From positions 1,488,001 to 1,552,000 of the forward strand of contig NZ_CP126161.1 of NCBI RefSeq assembly GCF_030127105.1: a DNA stretch of 64,000 nt. Reading direction: 5' to 3'. The notes below the pieces were generated by a model. That model did not search any database. It was not told the DNA's origin and saw only the letters and a program-made list of their open reading frames with translations. Position 1 is the stretch's first letter; each line of letters begins with the position of its first letter. This stretch comes from Haloarcula pelagica (lineage in GTDB: Archaea; Halobacteriota; Halobacteria; Halobacteriales; Haloarculaceae). Position numbers and translations under genes: made by a program. This document shows, one piece after another, positions 28,714 through 37,189 of this stretch.

Positions 28714-29592
28714 TCAGGCGTTCACGTCTTCGAGGTGGCGGCTGGCGACCACCTTGCCCTTGGGCGTGAGCGTCGGCCCGTCGTCGCCGTCCTGGACGAG
28801 CCCGTCGCTGTCCAGGTCTTGCAGCACCATCGACACCTGCGAGGAGTCCTTCCCGAGGATGCTGGCGAGGGGCATCCCGCCCATGTCGCCCGTCGAGTAC
28901 ATCGCGACCAGCACCTCCTTCTTGTCTCTGGTGAGTTCGACCTTCTGGAGTTCCTCCATGAGTTCGGAGTACTCCCGGCGGAGGTATCGCCCGAGGATCG
29001 ACATCTTCCGGGCCGAGGGGATCGCCGCGAGCGTGGTGATCGCCTGCCCGTCCTGCATGTGCCGGACGACCAGTACCGGCCGCGAGGAGCCGTTGATCTC
29101 GCGGCTGGTCCGGTCGAAGTCCGTCACCGTCTCCAGATCGACGGCGAAGGTCTCCCCGTCCCGACGGAACTCGACAGTGCCGGGGGTCAAGAACAGCCGC
29201 GCCGAACGGAACGGCTCGTCGGAGACGCGCCCGCCGACCCGGGCCCGTTCTTTGACCGTCGTCTCGGTGCCGTTGACGATCGCCTTGAACAGGACGGTGC
29301 CGAACTTCTCGATCTTGTCGTTGTCGGCCTCGATCGCGGCGACGAGTCGCTTGCCGTTGCGCTCGAACGCGACGGTCACCGTCGAGTCGAAGAAGTTCCC
29401 CAGGTCCGGTGGCACCTGGCCGATCGCGATGTCGAAGATCGAGTCCAGCGAGATCGTCAGCTTGTCGTTCTCGCTGGCCGCCAGGACGAGGCGCTTCTGC
29501 GAGAGGACCACCCGCCCCCGGATCGGGTCGCCCCGGCTGGCGACCTCGGAGTTGAATTTGGCGACGAAGTCCGCGATCACTGATTCCGACAT
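28714..29592 (-). CDS. cheF: Archaeal taxis protein CheF
   Basis: 292 residues beginning MSESVIADFV. CheF links the chemotaxis phosphorelay (CheY, CheC, CheD) to the archaellum motor. The N-terminal 180 residues are the CheF/DUF439-like domain (GRVVLSQKRLVLAAS, SIFDIAIGQVPPDLGNFF) and the C-terminus is a winged helix (YSTGDMGGMPLASILGKDSSQVSMVLQDLDSDGLV). It ends in DVNA, as do known haloarchaeal CheF proteins. No che or arl genes are nearby, so it may be a paralogue outside the main cluster. Confidence 0.85.
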   Translation of the reverse strand: MSESVIADFVAKFNSEVASRGDPIRGRVVLSQKRLVLAASENDKLTISLDSIFDIAIGQVPPDLGNFFDSTVTVAFERNGKRLVAAIEADNDKIEKFGTVLFKAIVNGTETTVKERARVGGRVSDEPFRSARLFLTPGTVEFRRDGETFAVDLETVTDFDRTSREINGSSRPVLVVRHMQDGQAITTLAAIPSARKMSILGRYLRREYSELMEELQKVELTRDKKEVLVAMYSTGDMGGMPLASILGKDSSQVSMVLQDLDSDGLVQDGDDGPTLTPKGKVVASRHLEDVNA

Positions 29593-29685
29593 GTCAGTCG
29601 ATGTCGGAAGTAACGACCGGACGGATATTGAGCGTTACGCGCGAGTATCATTCTGGAGAATCGGGAGACACTCCACAGGTCGGGT

Positions 29686-30114
29686 TCAGCCGTCGAGATC
29701 GCTGGCGATGTCCGACAGCGAGTCGTCCGGGCCGCCGGTGACGGTGTAGACGGTGCGTCGCCCGGGCGTCCGCAGGCCGTACTCCTCGCCGGCAGTCACC
29801 ACGTCGAAGTGGGCGCTGCCGCCGTAGGAGACGGTCCCGTCGGCGATCCACTCGGCGAGGCGGTTCGTGCCGTCGCCCTCGCGGGCGACCCGGCGGTTGT
29901 CACCGGCCCGCGTGACGACGAGGTCCCCCTCGAAGGTCGTCTCGACCAGGGCGTAGTACCGGTCGCCGTCGAGCGCGAGTCCGACTACGTCTCCCTCGCG
30001 GAGGTCGACCGCGTCCGGCAGCGGGACGCGGGGCCGGTCGGTCCGGCCGATCGACTCGACGGAGACGCGGTGTGTCTCGACGGCGTCGTGATCGCTGGGG
30101 ATCCGATCGGACAC
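29686..30114 (-). CDS. Conserved haloarchaeal protein (DUF7112-like)
   Basis: 142 residues starting at GTG 30114, only 3 nt after the stop of rps6e, so the two genes are cotranscribed. Mixed alpha/beta, with SHORT beta-rich segments (LREGDVVGLALDGDRYYALVET) that suggest a barrel-like domain. No catalytic motif is seen. The family name is from memory. Confidence 0.6.
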   Translation of the reverse strand: MSDRIPSDHDAVETHRVSVESIGRTDRPRVPLPDAVDLREGDVVGLALDGDRYYALVETTFEGDLVVTRAGDNRRVAREGDGTNRLAEWIADGTVSYGGSAHFDVVTAGEEYGLRTPGRRTVYTVTGGPDDSLSDIASDLDG

Positions 30115-30117
30115 TCG

Positions 30118-30501
30118 TTACTCGTCGCCCAGCAGCGCGTCGACATCCTCGCTGCCGCGGGCGACGATCTGTGCGTTGATCTGTCGGGTCTCGTCGCTGA
30201 CCTCGCGGCCGCGGACGGTGATGCGCTTGCGCTCGCCCTCGGTGGTCGGCTCGAAGCCGACGCCGCCGTCCGAGAGGATGGTCTTGGTCGCGGCACCTCG
30301 AACGTCCGAGCGCATCGGTCGCCCGGCCGTGTCCGAGCCGCCGGTCAGTTCCAGCGAGTAGCCGTCGAGGCCGACGGCGGCGCCGTCGACTTCTTCGCCG
30401 AGTTCGCGGCCGATGAACCGGTTCGCGTCCTGTCCGTCCACGTCGATCTGGTACGTGTGGCCGCTCTCTGGGTCGGAGACGGCGACAGTGAATTCAGCCA
30501 T
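30118..30501 (-). CDS. rps6e: 30S ribosomal protein S6e
   Basis: 127 residues matching archaeal S6e: [39 protein letters not shown], then [37 protein letters not shown] and the basic-acidic [24 protein letters not shown] component of the small ribosomal subunit. It is first gene of a two-gene unit with the DUF7112-like gene. Confidence 0.96.
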   Translation of the reverse strand: MAEFTVAVSDPESGHTYQIDVDGQDANRFIGRELGEEVDGAAVGLDGYSLELTGGSDTAGRPMRSDVRGAATKTILSDGGVGFEPTTEGERKRITVRGREVSDETRQINAQIVARGSEDVDALLGDE

Positions 30502-30590
30502 ACCGGAGTCAAATCAATCGCGCTTCAAAAGCGCATCGAAGCGTCGTCCGGGCCTGTGAGAGGGCGACACACCGACGGCCCAGCCAATAA

Positions 30591-30604
30591 CCTAACTCGT
30601 TAGG
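30591..30604. promoter_or_regulatory. Perfect palindrome between rps6e and the coiled-coil gene
   Basis: CCTAACTCGTTAGG is a perfect 14-bp dyad with a 2-base centre in the divergent promoter region, 40 bp before the plus-strand start and 90 bp before rps6e. A regulator-binding site is possible. Confidence 0.35.
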
Positions 30605-30644
30605 TGGTGAAGCGAGGCGCGTGAGGCGCATTCGTATATGTACG

Positions 30645-30926
30645 ATGACGACGACTCGCGCCGGCGGCCCCGACGACGAACGAAGCGACTTCGAGAACAG
30701 CATGGCGACACTCAGCGGATCGATGGACTCCTGGAGCCGCGAACTGTCGAGCCTCAACCGGGCAGTACAGGACTTAGAGGAGTCGACGCGCCGGCTCGGC
30801 GAGAATCAAAAGCGCGTCGCGGACGAGCTCTACCGCGCGGCCGACGAGCTCTCGGGAGCCAGCGACGACGGACCGTCGGCCTCGGACAGTCGGATCAGCA
30901 CCGACAGCGTCGTCGCCGACGACTAG
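30645..30926 (+). CDS. Small acidic coiled-coil protein
   Basis: 93 residues with a helical central part (DSWSRELSSLNRAVQDLEESTRRLGENQKRVADELYRAADEL) in a heptad-like pattern, and a Ser/Asp-rich tail. Probably cytoplasmic. No recognised family. The ATG at 30645 is the second possible start. Confidence 0.55.
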   Translation: MTTTRAGGPDDERSDFENSMATLSGSMDSWSRELSSLNRAVQDLEESTRRLGENQKRVADELYRAADELSGASDDGPSASDSRISTDSVVADD

Positions 30927-31351
30927 TCCCCCTTCTCGACATCGACGACCGTACTCACGCGGGCGTTCTCTTTCAGCAGGAGGCCAGCGCCGCCGACCGA
31001 CAGCGGTACCCGGGGGAGCGACCCGACCTGCAACGTGGGGTGGCTCCCGCCGCGTTCGACGATCTCAGTCCGAGGCTGGAGCGTAGCCGTCACGCCGTCG
31101 ACCAGGGACTCGTTGTACTCGATCAGGTACTGTCCTTCCCGGAGTTGCCACCACTCGTAGTCGTCGTCGGGGTTTCGCTTGTGGCGGTCGTGCGGCGTCA
31201 GGCCGGCGGGCTCCAGTTCGCCGCCGCCGAAGTCGACACGACCCGGCTCGATCACGTCGTACACCTCGGTGACGGTCAGGTCGAGTCCCGGGCTGTCGGT
31301 CTGAGTCGGTTCGTGGACGAGGTCGGTCACGGCGTCGGCGTACTCGGGCAT
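30923..31351 (-). CDS. dUTPase/dCTP deaminase-like protein
   Basis: 142 residues with the trimeric dUTPase/Dcd fold: GLDLTVTEVYDVIEPGRVDFGGGELEPAGL, YLIEYNESLVDGVTATLQPRTEIVERG, and VPLSVGGAGLLLKENARVSTVVDVEKGD. It probably acts in pyrimidine nucleotide hygiene. The usual dUTPase motif IAQ and the Gly-rich C-terminal arm are weak, so the exact reaction is not certain. It overlaps the end of the coiled-coil gene tail-to-tail by 4 bp. Confidence 0.75.
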   Translation of the reverse strand: MPEYADAVTDLVHEPTQTDSPGLDLTVTEVYDVIEPGRVDFGGGELEPAGLTPHDRHKRNPDDDYEWWQLREGQYLIEYNESLVDGVTATLQPRTEIVERGGSHPTLQVGSLPRVPLSVGGAGLLLKENARVSTVVDVEKGD

Positions 31352-31392
31352 GGTCGGTGTCTCGGACGGCCGGCTGAAAACTGTGTGGCCGA

Positions 31393-31698
31393 TCAGCCGA
31401 TGTCGATCCGCCGGCCGTCCCGCTCGCGGTCCGCGATCGGAAGCCGGACTTCGAGCACGCCGTCGGCGAGCGTCGCCGTGATCTCGTCGTCCCGGACCGG
31501 TCGCGGGAGCCCCAGCGAGCGGTGGAACACCTTCGTGCGCTCCCCCGGCTCCCGGTGGATCGCCTCGACGTGGAGACGGCGGTCGCGCCACCGGAGCTCG
31601 ACATCCTCGCGGTCGAACCCGGGCAGGTCGACGAGCACGACGAACGCCTCGTCCTCGCGGTACAGTTCGACCCCTTTCTGTGGGTGGTGTGTCACCAT
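31393..31698 (-). CDS. Hsp20 family small heat-shock protein
   Basis: 101 residues, essentially an alpha-crystallin domain: FVVLVDLPGFDREDVELRWRDRRLHVEA, then the loop and DDEITATLADGVLEVRLPI, the conserved A-x-x-x-n-GVL motif of small heat-shock proteins. Short N- and C-terminal arms. An ATP-independent holdase. The start at 31698 replaces a longer frame. Confidence 0.85.
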   Translation of the reverse strand: MVTHHPQKGVELYREDEAFVVLVDLPGFDREDVELRWRDRRLHVEAIHREPGERTKVFHRSLGLPRPVRDDEITATLADGVLEVRLPIADRERDGRRIDIG

Positions 31699-31790
31699 AC
31701 GTGATGGTTCGATAACCGGTAGCAAAAAGCTAGAGGGGATCGGCGACCGGGAGCGGGGGGCTTTTGTCCCGCGGACGACTCCGGACCCCC

Positions 31791-32222
31791 ATGAGCAAAC
31801 GGACCGAGTTTCTCGCCGGCGAGCGGCCCGAGGACGTACTCTTCTTTCTCCACGAGGACGCGGTGTCGAACCCCGGCGCGCTGGCGGAGTACGCCGAGCG
31901 CGTCGAGGACGGCCACGTCCTCGTGTTGCCCGGTGACGACGGCCGCAGCGCGTTCAAGTCCGCGACCGGCATCGATCCGATGGGACTGGCACAGGCGGCG
32001 ATGGGCACCGAGGGCGACATCCACGACGACCTGACCGGCGCGACCTGTCCGGTCGCCGACGAGGAACCCGAACAGAACCACACGACGAAGTTCGTCTTCG
32101 CGTTCGCCGAGGAACAGAACGAGGAGGTCGGCGGCCTCTACGCCGAGGGCGATGTCGTCCACGCCTACGCGGTGTGTGCCTGTGGCGAGCGCTACAGCGA
32201 CAAGTGGGTCGTCGACGGATAG
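31791..32222 (+). CDS. Conserved haloarchaeal protein (DUF5807-like)
   Basis: 143 residues, starting MSKRTEFLAGERPEDVLFFLHEDAVSN. Conserved segments are VLVLPGDDGRSAFKSATGIDPMGLAQAAMG and a C-terminal part with two Cys (ACGERYSDKW). No catalytic signature. Function unknown; the family number is from memory. Confidence 0.65.
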   Translation: MSKRTEFLAGERPEDVLFFLHEDAVSNPGALAEYAERVEDGHVLVLPGDDGRSAFKSATGIDPMGLAQAAMGTEGDIHDDLTGATCPVADEEPEQNHTTKFVFAFAEEQNEEVGGLYAEGDVVHAYAVCACGERYSDKWVVDG

Positions 32223-32660
32223 TCAGAGCCGAAGCGGTTCGAGCAGCCGCGCGAGCAGCGCCCGGACGAACCCTGTGAGGAGGCCCCCGTCGTGGTCGGT
32301 CGCGGTGCCGACCTCGGCCCGGGAGACGCCGTGGCGGAGATGCTGGACGCCGTCGAGCAGGAGCCATCCCCCCAGGAGCGCCCCGACGAGCGGCAGCCAG
32401 AGCGGCGTCGTCAGCGTGACCGCGTAGGCAGTCGCCGCTAGGACGAACAGGCCCAACAGTGCGTTGTCGGCGTAGTCGCCGACGATCGCCTCGGTCACGT
32501 CGGTCAGCAGTTTGAGTCCCAGGAAGCCGAGTCCGGCGGCGGCAGCGAATCGGATCGACTCGCCGAGGACCGCGAGCGTCACGGCGACGAGGGCGGCCCG
32601 AGCGAGTTCGGCGGTCGCGGTCGAACGGTCGGGAAGCCACGGGGGGAGGGCGCCGGCCAT
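32223..32660 (-). CDS. Membrane protein of unknown function
   Basis: 145 residues with three hydrophobic segments (ARAALVAVTLAVLGESIRFA, NALLGLFVLAATAYAVTLTT, WLPLVGALLGGWLLLDGV). It starts at ATG 32660, and ends against the preceding plus-strand gene. No family recognised. Confidence 0.6.
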   Translation of the reverse strand: MAGALPPWLPDRSTATAELARAALVAVTLAVLGESIRFAAAAGLGFLGLKLLTDVTEAIVGDYADNALLGLFVLAATAYAVTLTTPLWLPLVGALLGGWLLLDGVQHLRHGVSRAEVGTATDHDGGLLTGFVRALLARLLEPLRL

Positions 32661-32732
32661 GGAACTGCCCGGGTGTACCGCCGCCGGACGTATCAGCGTT
32701 GTCGACCGGGGACGGCCCACCACTGGCGGTAA

Positions 32733-33824
32733 CTACCGGTCGGTATCGATGCCTTCGTCGTCCTCCTCAGGTAGCCGCTTGAACGCGTCCACGATCGCCT
32801 GTTTCGCCACCGCCCCGTGGGTCGTCCAGTGGTGGGCGTAGTCCATCATGTCGTCGTAGATGTCGGGCTTGCAGCCGGCGGCCTTGGGGTGGCCGCCGCC
32901 GTTGACCTGGGCGGCGACCTCGTGGGCGCGCTCGAAGGTCTCGGTCCCGCGGATCGAGGCGGAGCCGGCGGGTTTGACGACGACGGCGGCGTCGGCGCCC
33001 TGCTCGCGCAGCGCCTCGGCGACCTCGTTCTGCGAACAGCGGCCGTAGGTGACGCCGACGGTCCACTCGCCGACCTCGCGGAGTTCGGCGCGGTCGACGG
33101 CCTTCTCGATGAGCGCCTCCTTCTCGATGCGTTTCTCGGCGAGGAACTCCTGGACCTCCGGCGAGAGGTCGGCGCCGTGGGCCTGGATGGCCTCGATGTA
33201 CTCCTCGGGGTCCGACCAGTACGAGAAGTCGGCCAGGTCGTCGCTGCGCTCGTCCTCGCGGATCCAGAGATCGTGGTCGCGGGTGACCGCCGCCAGGTCC
33301 GCCCAGCGCTCGCCGAAGTCGTGGTCGAGTTCCGCCAGGGCCACGTCGGCGGTACAGACCTCCTCGCTGTCCCCGACGGTCCGCTCGACGCCCGCGTCGT
33401 CGACCAGCGCGCCCAGGTCGTCGTCCCACTGGTGGTGGTCGAACCAGACGACCCGCTCGGCGCGGGCGGTCAGGTCCGCGATAGCCGCCAGGTCGTCCTC
33501 GCTGTCGGGACAGAGGTCACAGACGTAGACGGTCGCGTCGGGGTCGGCGTACTCGGCGGTCCAGGCCAGTGCCTCGTCGAGTTCGTGCGGGCCTGCGGGG
33601 AGCAGTGCGCCCTCGCCGTGGGCCTCACGGATCAGAGCGGTACAGGCGAGTCCGTCGGCGTCGGGGTCGGCGACGACGACGACCCCGGCGCCGGCGAGCG
33701 TCTCCGCGGCCTCGGCCTCGGCCTGTTCCTCCTCGAACGAGTCGGGAACGAAGAACCCCTCACCGGGGAGGACAGACTTGCGGGCTACGGAGAGGCGGTC
33801 GTCGTCGATGAGCCAATCGTCCAT
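32733..33824 (-). CDS. DHH family phosphoesterase
   Basis: 363 residues. Motifs of the DHH superfamily: VVVADPDADGLACTALI (about residues 49-65), DLCPDSED, VWFDHHQWDDD (the DHH motif), and C-terminal DHHA1 with NGGGHPKAAG. Related archaeal proteins are RecJ-like exonucleases or nanoRNases, so single-strand nucleic acid or cyclic dinucleotide cleavage is likely. The substrate is not certain. Manganese-dependent by family. Confidence 0.85.
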   Translation of the reverse strand: MDDWLIDDDRLSVARKSVLPGEGFFVPDSFEEEQAEAEAAETLAGAGVVVVADPDADGLACTALIREAHGEGALLPAGPHELDEALAWTAEYADPDATVYVCDLCPDSEDDLAAIADLTARAERVVWFDHHQWDDDLGALVDDAGVERTVGDSEEVCTADVALAELDHDFGERWADLAAVTRDHDLWIREDERSDDLADFSYWSDPEEYIEAIQAHGADLSPEVQEFLAEKRIEKEALIEKAVDRAELREVGEWTVGVTYGRCSQNEVAEALREQGADAAVVVKPAGSASIRGTETFERAHEVAAQVNGGGHPKAAGCKPDIYDDMMDYAHHWTTHGAVAKQAIVDAFKRLPEEDDEGIDTDR

Positions 33825-33872
33825 GGGCGTCCATGCGGCCCCCCGCCAATGAACCCCGCGGTCCGGCCGCGG

Positions 33873-34337
33873 TCACACTTCGGTCCGGTCCGGGTTGGCG
33901 TCGCCCTCCAGTTGCCGGACCGTCAGGACCGGCATCTCAGCCCGGCGGACGATGGCCTCGGCGACACTCCCCAGGAGAAAGCCGTGTTCGCCGTGCCGGC
34001 CGCGGGTCCCGGTGGCGATGACATCGGCGTCGTGTTCGGTCGCGTACTGGCAGATCTCGGTCGCCGGGTCCCCCTGCCGGACCGCAGTGACCAGTTCCTC
34101 GTCGCTCTCGGCGGCCGCGGCTTCGCGGATGAACGCCAGCGCGCGCCCGCCGGTCGTCGCCAGCGCCCGTTCCAAGGCGTCTCGGACCTCCTCGGGGGTG
34201 GCCTCGACCTCGGACTCGTCGACGACGTACAGGCCGTGGACGGTGGCGTCGAAGCGCGCAGCCAGGTCCAGTGCGGCCTCGACGGCCCGCTCGGCACTGC
34301 CCGATCCGTCCGTCGCGACGACCACCGTGTCGAACAT
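33873..34337 (-). CDS. Universal stress protein (UspA family)
   Basis: 154 residues. VVVATDGSGSAERAVEAALDLAARFDATVHGLYVVDE is the N-terminal USP pattern, and ATGTRGRHGEHGFLLGSVAEAIVRRAEMPVLTV carries the intact GxxGx9GS ATP-binding motif. It is one of three USP genes within 2 kb, divergent from the next one. Start at ATG 34337. Confidence 0.9.
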   Translation of the reverse strand: MFDTVVVATDGSGSAERAVEAALDLAARFDATVHGLYVVDESEVEATPEEVRDALERALATTGGRALAFIREAAAAESDEELVTAVRQGDPATEICQYATEHDADVIATGTRGRHGEHGFLLGSVAEAIVRRAEMPVLTVRQLEGDANPDRTEV

Positions 34338-34419
34338 ACCCCGTCGTACCGCGGGCACGACCAAAAATCCGCCCCTTCCTCGGTGGCTTTTTGGCTCCAC
34401 CGGTCCACAGGAGAGCGTG

Positions 34420-34857
34420 ATGGACATCGATCTCGTGCTCGTCCCGGTCGACGGCAGCGACCGGTCCGAGCGAGCGGCCGAGTACGCCGTCGCCGTCGCC
34501 GAGCGGTACGACGCCGACCTCCACCTCCTGTTCGTCCTCGACGAGCGACTGCGCCGGGACATCGACACCGAGCGTGTCGACCCCGACGCCGTCGCCAGCG
34601 AACACCGCGAGTTCACCGACGAGATCCGCCGGTCGTTCGACGAGCACCACCCCGGCGGCTCGCTCGAAACCTCGACCGCGACCGCCTTCTCACAGACCAG
34701 GCTCATGCAGACACCGGGGAGTGTCGTCCTCGATGTCTCGGAGGACATCGGCGCGGATTTCATCGTCGTCCCGCGCGAGCACGGCGAACAGGAGGCGGTC
34801 GGCCGCGCGGCCCTGTACGTCATCGAGTACGCCAGCCAGCCGGTCCTCTCCGTCTAG
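34420..34857 (+). CDS. Universal stress protein with degenerate ATP motif
   Basis: 145 residues. The N-terminus (DLVLVPVDGSDRSERAAEYAVAVAERYDADLHLLFV) is a normal USP, but the region that should read GxxGx9GS is VPREHGEQEAVGRAALYVIEYA, lacking the final Gly-Ser. ATP binding is probably lost. It is divergent from the USP gene at 33873-34337 with an 82-bp gap. Confidence 0.85.
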   Translation: MDIDLVLVPVDGSDRSERAAEYAVAVAERYDADLHLLFVLDERLRRDIDTERVDPDAVASEHREFTDEIRRSFDEHHPGGSLETSTATAFSQTRLMQTPGSVVLDVSEDIGADFIVVPREHGEQEAVGRAALYVIEYASQPVLSV

Positions 34858-35378
34858 AGCAGCCGAATCGCCATCTCGATCTCGAAGCTCTCGGCGTTTT
34901 GGGTCTCGAACCCCATCTTCCGGTAGAGCGCGATGGCGGGGTCGTTCCAGCGCTCGACGGTGAGCCACACGTGCTCGATCCCCTCTGTCTGTCCCTGGCC
35001 AAGCAGCGTCTCTAAGAGGACCGTCCCGATACCGCTGCCCTGGAACGCCTGGAGGACGAAGATCGCGAGTTCGTAATCGCCCTCGTTGTCGGGGACGAGC
35101 GTCGCGTGGCCGGCGGCGACGCCGTCGTTGAGCGCGACGACGTTGACACACTCCTCGTCGAGGATCGTATCGAGCCACCGCTCGATGGCGTGTTCCTTGA
35201 TCGGGGGGATGCCCTGAGCGCGGTCCGCCGGGTCGAAGTCGAGGTACATCTCGACCAGTTGCTCGCGGTCGCCCTCGTCGGCGGCGCGGAGGTCGATCTC
35301 GCGGTCCTCACGGTCCGTGACCGTCCGTGGCGGTGCGGGGAACTCGCCGGCCGGCTCGTCGGGATACTCGGTCGTCAT
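34854..35378 (-). CDS. GNAT family N-acetyltransferase
   Basis: 174 residues of the RimI type: REIDLRAADEGDREQLVEMYLDF, then VLQAFQGSGIGTVLLETLL (the acetyl-CoA P-loop Q/RxxGxG/A), and ALYRKMGFETQN. Substrate unknown. The start overlaps the stop of the USP gene at 35375-35746 by 4 bp (ATGA), so the two form an operon. Confidence 0.85.
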   Translation of the reverse strand: MTTEYPDEPAGEFPAPPRTVTDREDREIDLRAADEGDREQLVEMYLDFDPADRAQGIPPIKEHAIERWLDTILDEECVNVVALNDGVAAGHATLVPDNEGDYELAIFVLQAFQGSGIGTVLLETLLGQGQTEGIEHVWLTVERWNDPAIALYRKMGFETQNAESFEIEMAIRLL

Positions 35379-35746
35379 CGAACCAGCGTGACCGGGGTCT
35401 GGGCGTTCAACAGGACGAACTCGACGATCGAGCCCAGCTGGATCTTCCCTTGCGTCGAGCGCTCGCCGCCCCCGAGGACGATCCGGTCGAAGTCCTCGCT
35501 CTCGGCGGTCCCGACGAGCCAACTGCCGGGCGAGTCGCCCTCGACGTGGCGGATCTCCGCTTCGAACCCCGCCTCGGCGAGCGTCTCCTCGACCCGCTGT
35601 TCGATCGCAGCGGCGTCCGTGTCGACCTCCTCGTTGTCGAAGATAGCGATCGTCAGGTCGTCGCCGGTCTCGTTCGCTCGCTGGACCGTCTCGTCGAGCG
35701 CGTGGTACGACAGCTGGCTGCCGCCGACGCCGAGCAGTACTTTCAT
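35375..35746 (-). CDS. Universal stress protein
   Basis: 123 residues, short for the family. VLLGVGGSQLSYHALDETVQRA at the start and RIVLGGGERSTQGKIQLGSIVEFVLLNAQTPVTLV at the end contain an ATP-binding GxxG...GS pattern. Cotranscribed with the acetyltransferase downstream. Confidence 0.8.
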   Translation of the reverse strand: MKVLLGVGGSQLSYHALDETVQRANETGDDLTIAIFDNEEVDTDAAAIEQRVEETLAEAGFEAEIRHVEGDSPGSWLVGTAESEDFDRIVLGGGERSTQGKIQLGSIVEFVLLNAQTPVTLVR

Positions 35747-35827
35747 ATCCACACATCGCCGCCGCCGCCCAAAAAGCCACCTGACACGGGCGACACGCTT
35801 TTTCGCCCCGGCCACGCAGAGTCGTCT

Positions 35828-36457
35828 ATGACAGAGGGCGAACCGCCGGACGGAGCCGAGCCGGAACCGGCAGACGACACGGAGGTGGCGACGGACGCCG
35901 ACAGCGAGGTATCGGACCCCGAGGTCCCACCCGACGTACGGAAGTACGACCGGTTCAAGAAGATCGAGGGCGGTACCTACGACCGGGCCAACGACTTCCT
36001 CCGGGACCGGACCTACGTCACCGCCCGCGAGTGGGCCATCGCCCGCCTGTGTGCGGACTTCCGGACCGAGACGGGCGTCGAGATGACCAAGATCGGCGAG
36101 AACCTCCCCGAACTCGTCCCGTTCATGACCGACACCTACACGCCACAGGCGGTCAACCAGGCGCGGGCGGCCTTCGAGGAGAAAGTCCGGAAGTCGGGTG
36201 CGACGTTCCTCTACGGCGCGATGTCGGACTTCTTCACCGCCGAGGAGCTCGACGACGTGATGTACGAGGCCACCGAAGTGGCGAAGTTCCTGCTGGAGGT
36301 CGAGGGCGTCGACCTGGCCGTCGAGGAGGAACTCGAAGCCGAAGACCGCATCTCCGAGGTGATGCGGGAGGTCCAGGAACACTCGGCGGCGCTGCGCCAC
36401 GACGAGGTGTGCTGTCCCGAGTGTGGAACGGAGTTCGAACCGGGAACGGAGCAGTGA
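35828..36457 (+). CDS. Conserved haloarchaeal protein (DUF5806-like)
   Basis: 209 residues: an acidic 35-residue N-terminus, then an all-helical domain (RKYDRFKKIEGGTYDRANDFLRDRTYVTAREWAIARLCADF, MTKIGENLPELVPFMTDTYTPQAVNQARAAFEEKV) and a C-terminal Cys pair (CCPECGTEF). A function is not known. The family number is from memory. Confidence 0.65.
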   Translation: MTEGEPPDGAEPEPADDTEVATDADSEVSDPEVPPDVRKYDRFKKIEGGTYDRANDFLRDRTYVTAREWAIARLCADFRTETGVEMTKIGENLPELVPFMTDTYTPQAVNQARAAFEEKVRKSGATFLYGAMSDFFTAEELDDVMYEATEVAKFLLEVEGVDLAVEEELEAEDRISEVMREVQEHSAALRHDEVCCPECGTEFEPGTEQ

Positions 36458-36518
36458 GGGGTCCGTTCGGTGGTCCCCAGGGGCGAGACTAATGAGGGGG
36501 CCTACCGAGTAGTGCAGT

Positions 36519-36944
36519 ATGAACCGTCCGGCAGCGTCGAACGACCCCGACGACACCGACAGGGCGGCGGCCCGACGGCGGGTTCTCAAGACCGACGGGC
36601 TGGCCGGCCTGGGCGTCCTCGTCGTCGGACTCTTGGAAGGCGGCGGGCAGTTGCTCGGCCCGTTCCCGATGACGATTGCCGGACTCTTTCTCGTGGGGAC
36701 GGTCCTGTCGCTGTACGCCGTCGAACACGACTCGGTCCCCGGAATCTACCCCGAAGTCGTCGCGCTGGCGGCACTGCTCGGACTGGGCGTCTTCGGCGCC
36801 AGCCTCGTCGTGGTCGTCCCGCGCAGCGTCGCGCTGGTCGCCGCCGCGGCGCTCGTCGGGTTCGGGACCGGCATCGTCTGTTACAGGGCCGTCTTCGGGC
36901 TCGTCTGGTCGGTTCCGGTGACGCGGTTAGAGCGGGCGGGGTAG
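36519..36944 (+). CDS. Membrane protein of unknown function
   Basis: 141 residues with four hydrophobic segments after a hydrophilic N-terminus of about 25 residues (LAGLGVLVVGLLEGGGQLLG, MTIAGLFLVGTVLSLYAV, VVALAALLGLGVFGASLVVVV, VALVAAAALVGFGTGIVCY). No recognised domain. It runs tail-to-tail against the zinc-ribbon gene. Confidence 0.6.
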   Translation: MNRPAASNDPDDTDRAAARRRVLKTDGLAGLGVLVVGLLEGGGQLLGPFPMTIAGLFLVGTVLSLYAVEHDSVPGIYPEVVALAALLGLGVFGASLVVVVPRSVALVAAAALVGFGTGIVCYRAVFGLVWSVPVTRLERAG

Positions 36945-37124
36945 TCAGCGAACGCCCAGTACTTTCCCACAGCCCTTGCAGCGCCAGACATCGTGGAGCC
37001 CGGTGCCGATCGTGATGCGCGGCGGCCCGTCGTCGCTGTCGTCGAGTTCGAACTCGCTGGCCTCCTCGTGGTCGAGGTCGTCCGTGTGCGCGAACTCCCT
37101 GTCGCAGTTCTCACAGCGTGGCAT
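36945..37124 (-). CDS. Small zinc-ribbon protein
   Basis: 59 residues with two Cys pairs (CENCDREF near the start, WRCKGCGKVLG near the end) separated by an acidic loop. Start ATG 37124. Unknown function. Confidence 0.7.
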   Translation of the reverse strand: MPRCENCDREFAHTDDLDHEEASEFELDDSDDGPPRITIGTGLHDVWRCKGCGKVLGVR

Positions 37125-37189
37125 ACAGCGGGTACGAACTGCGCCGATATGAAGTTTCACTAACCTTTCGTACACCCCGCTCGGGCGGC

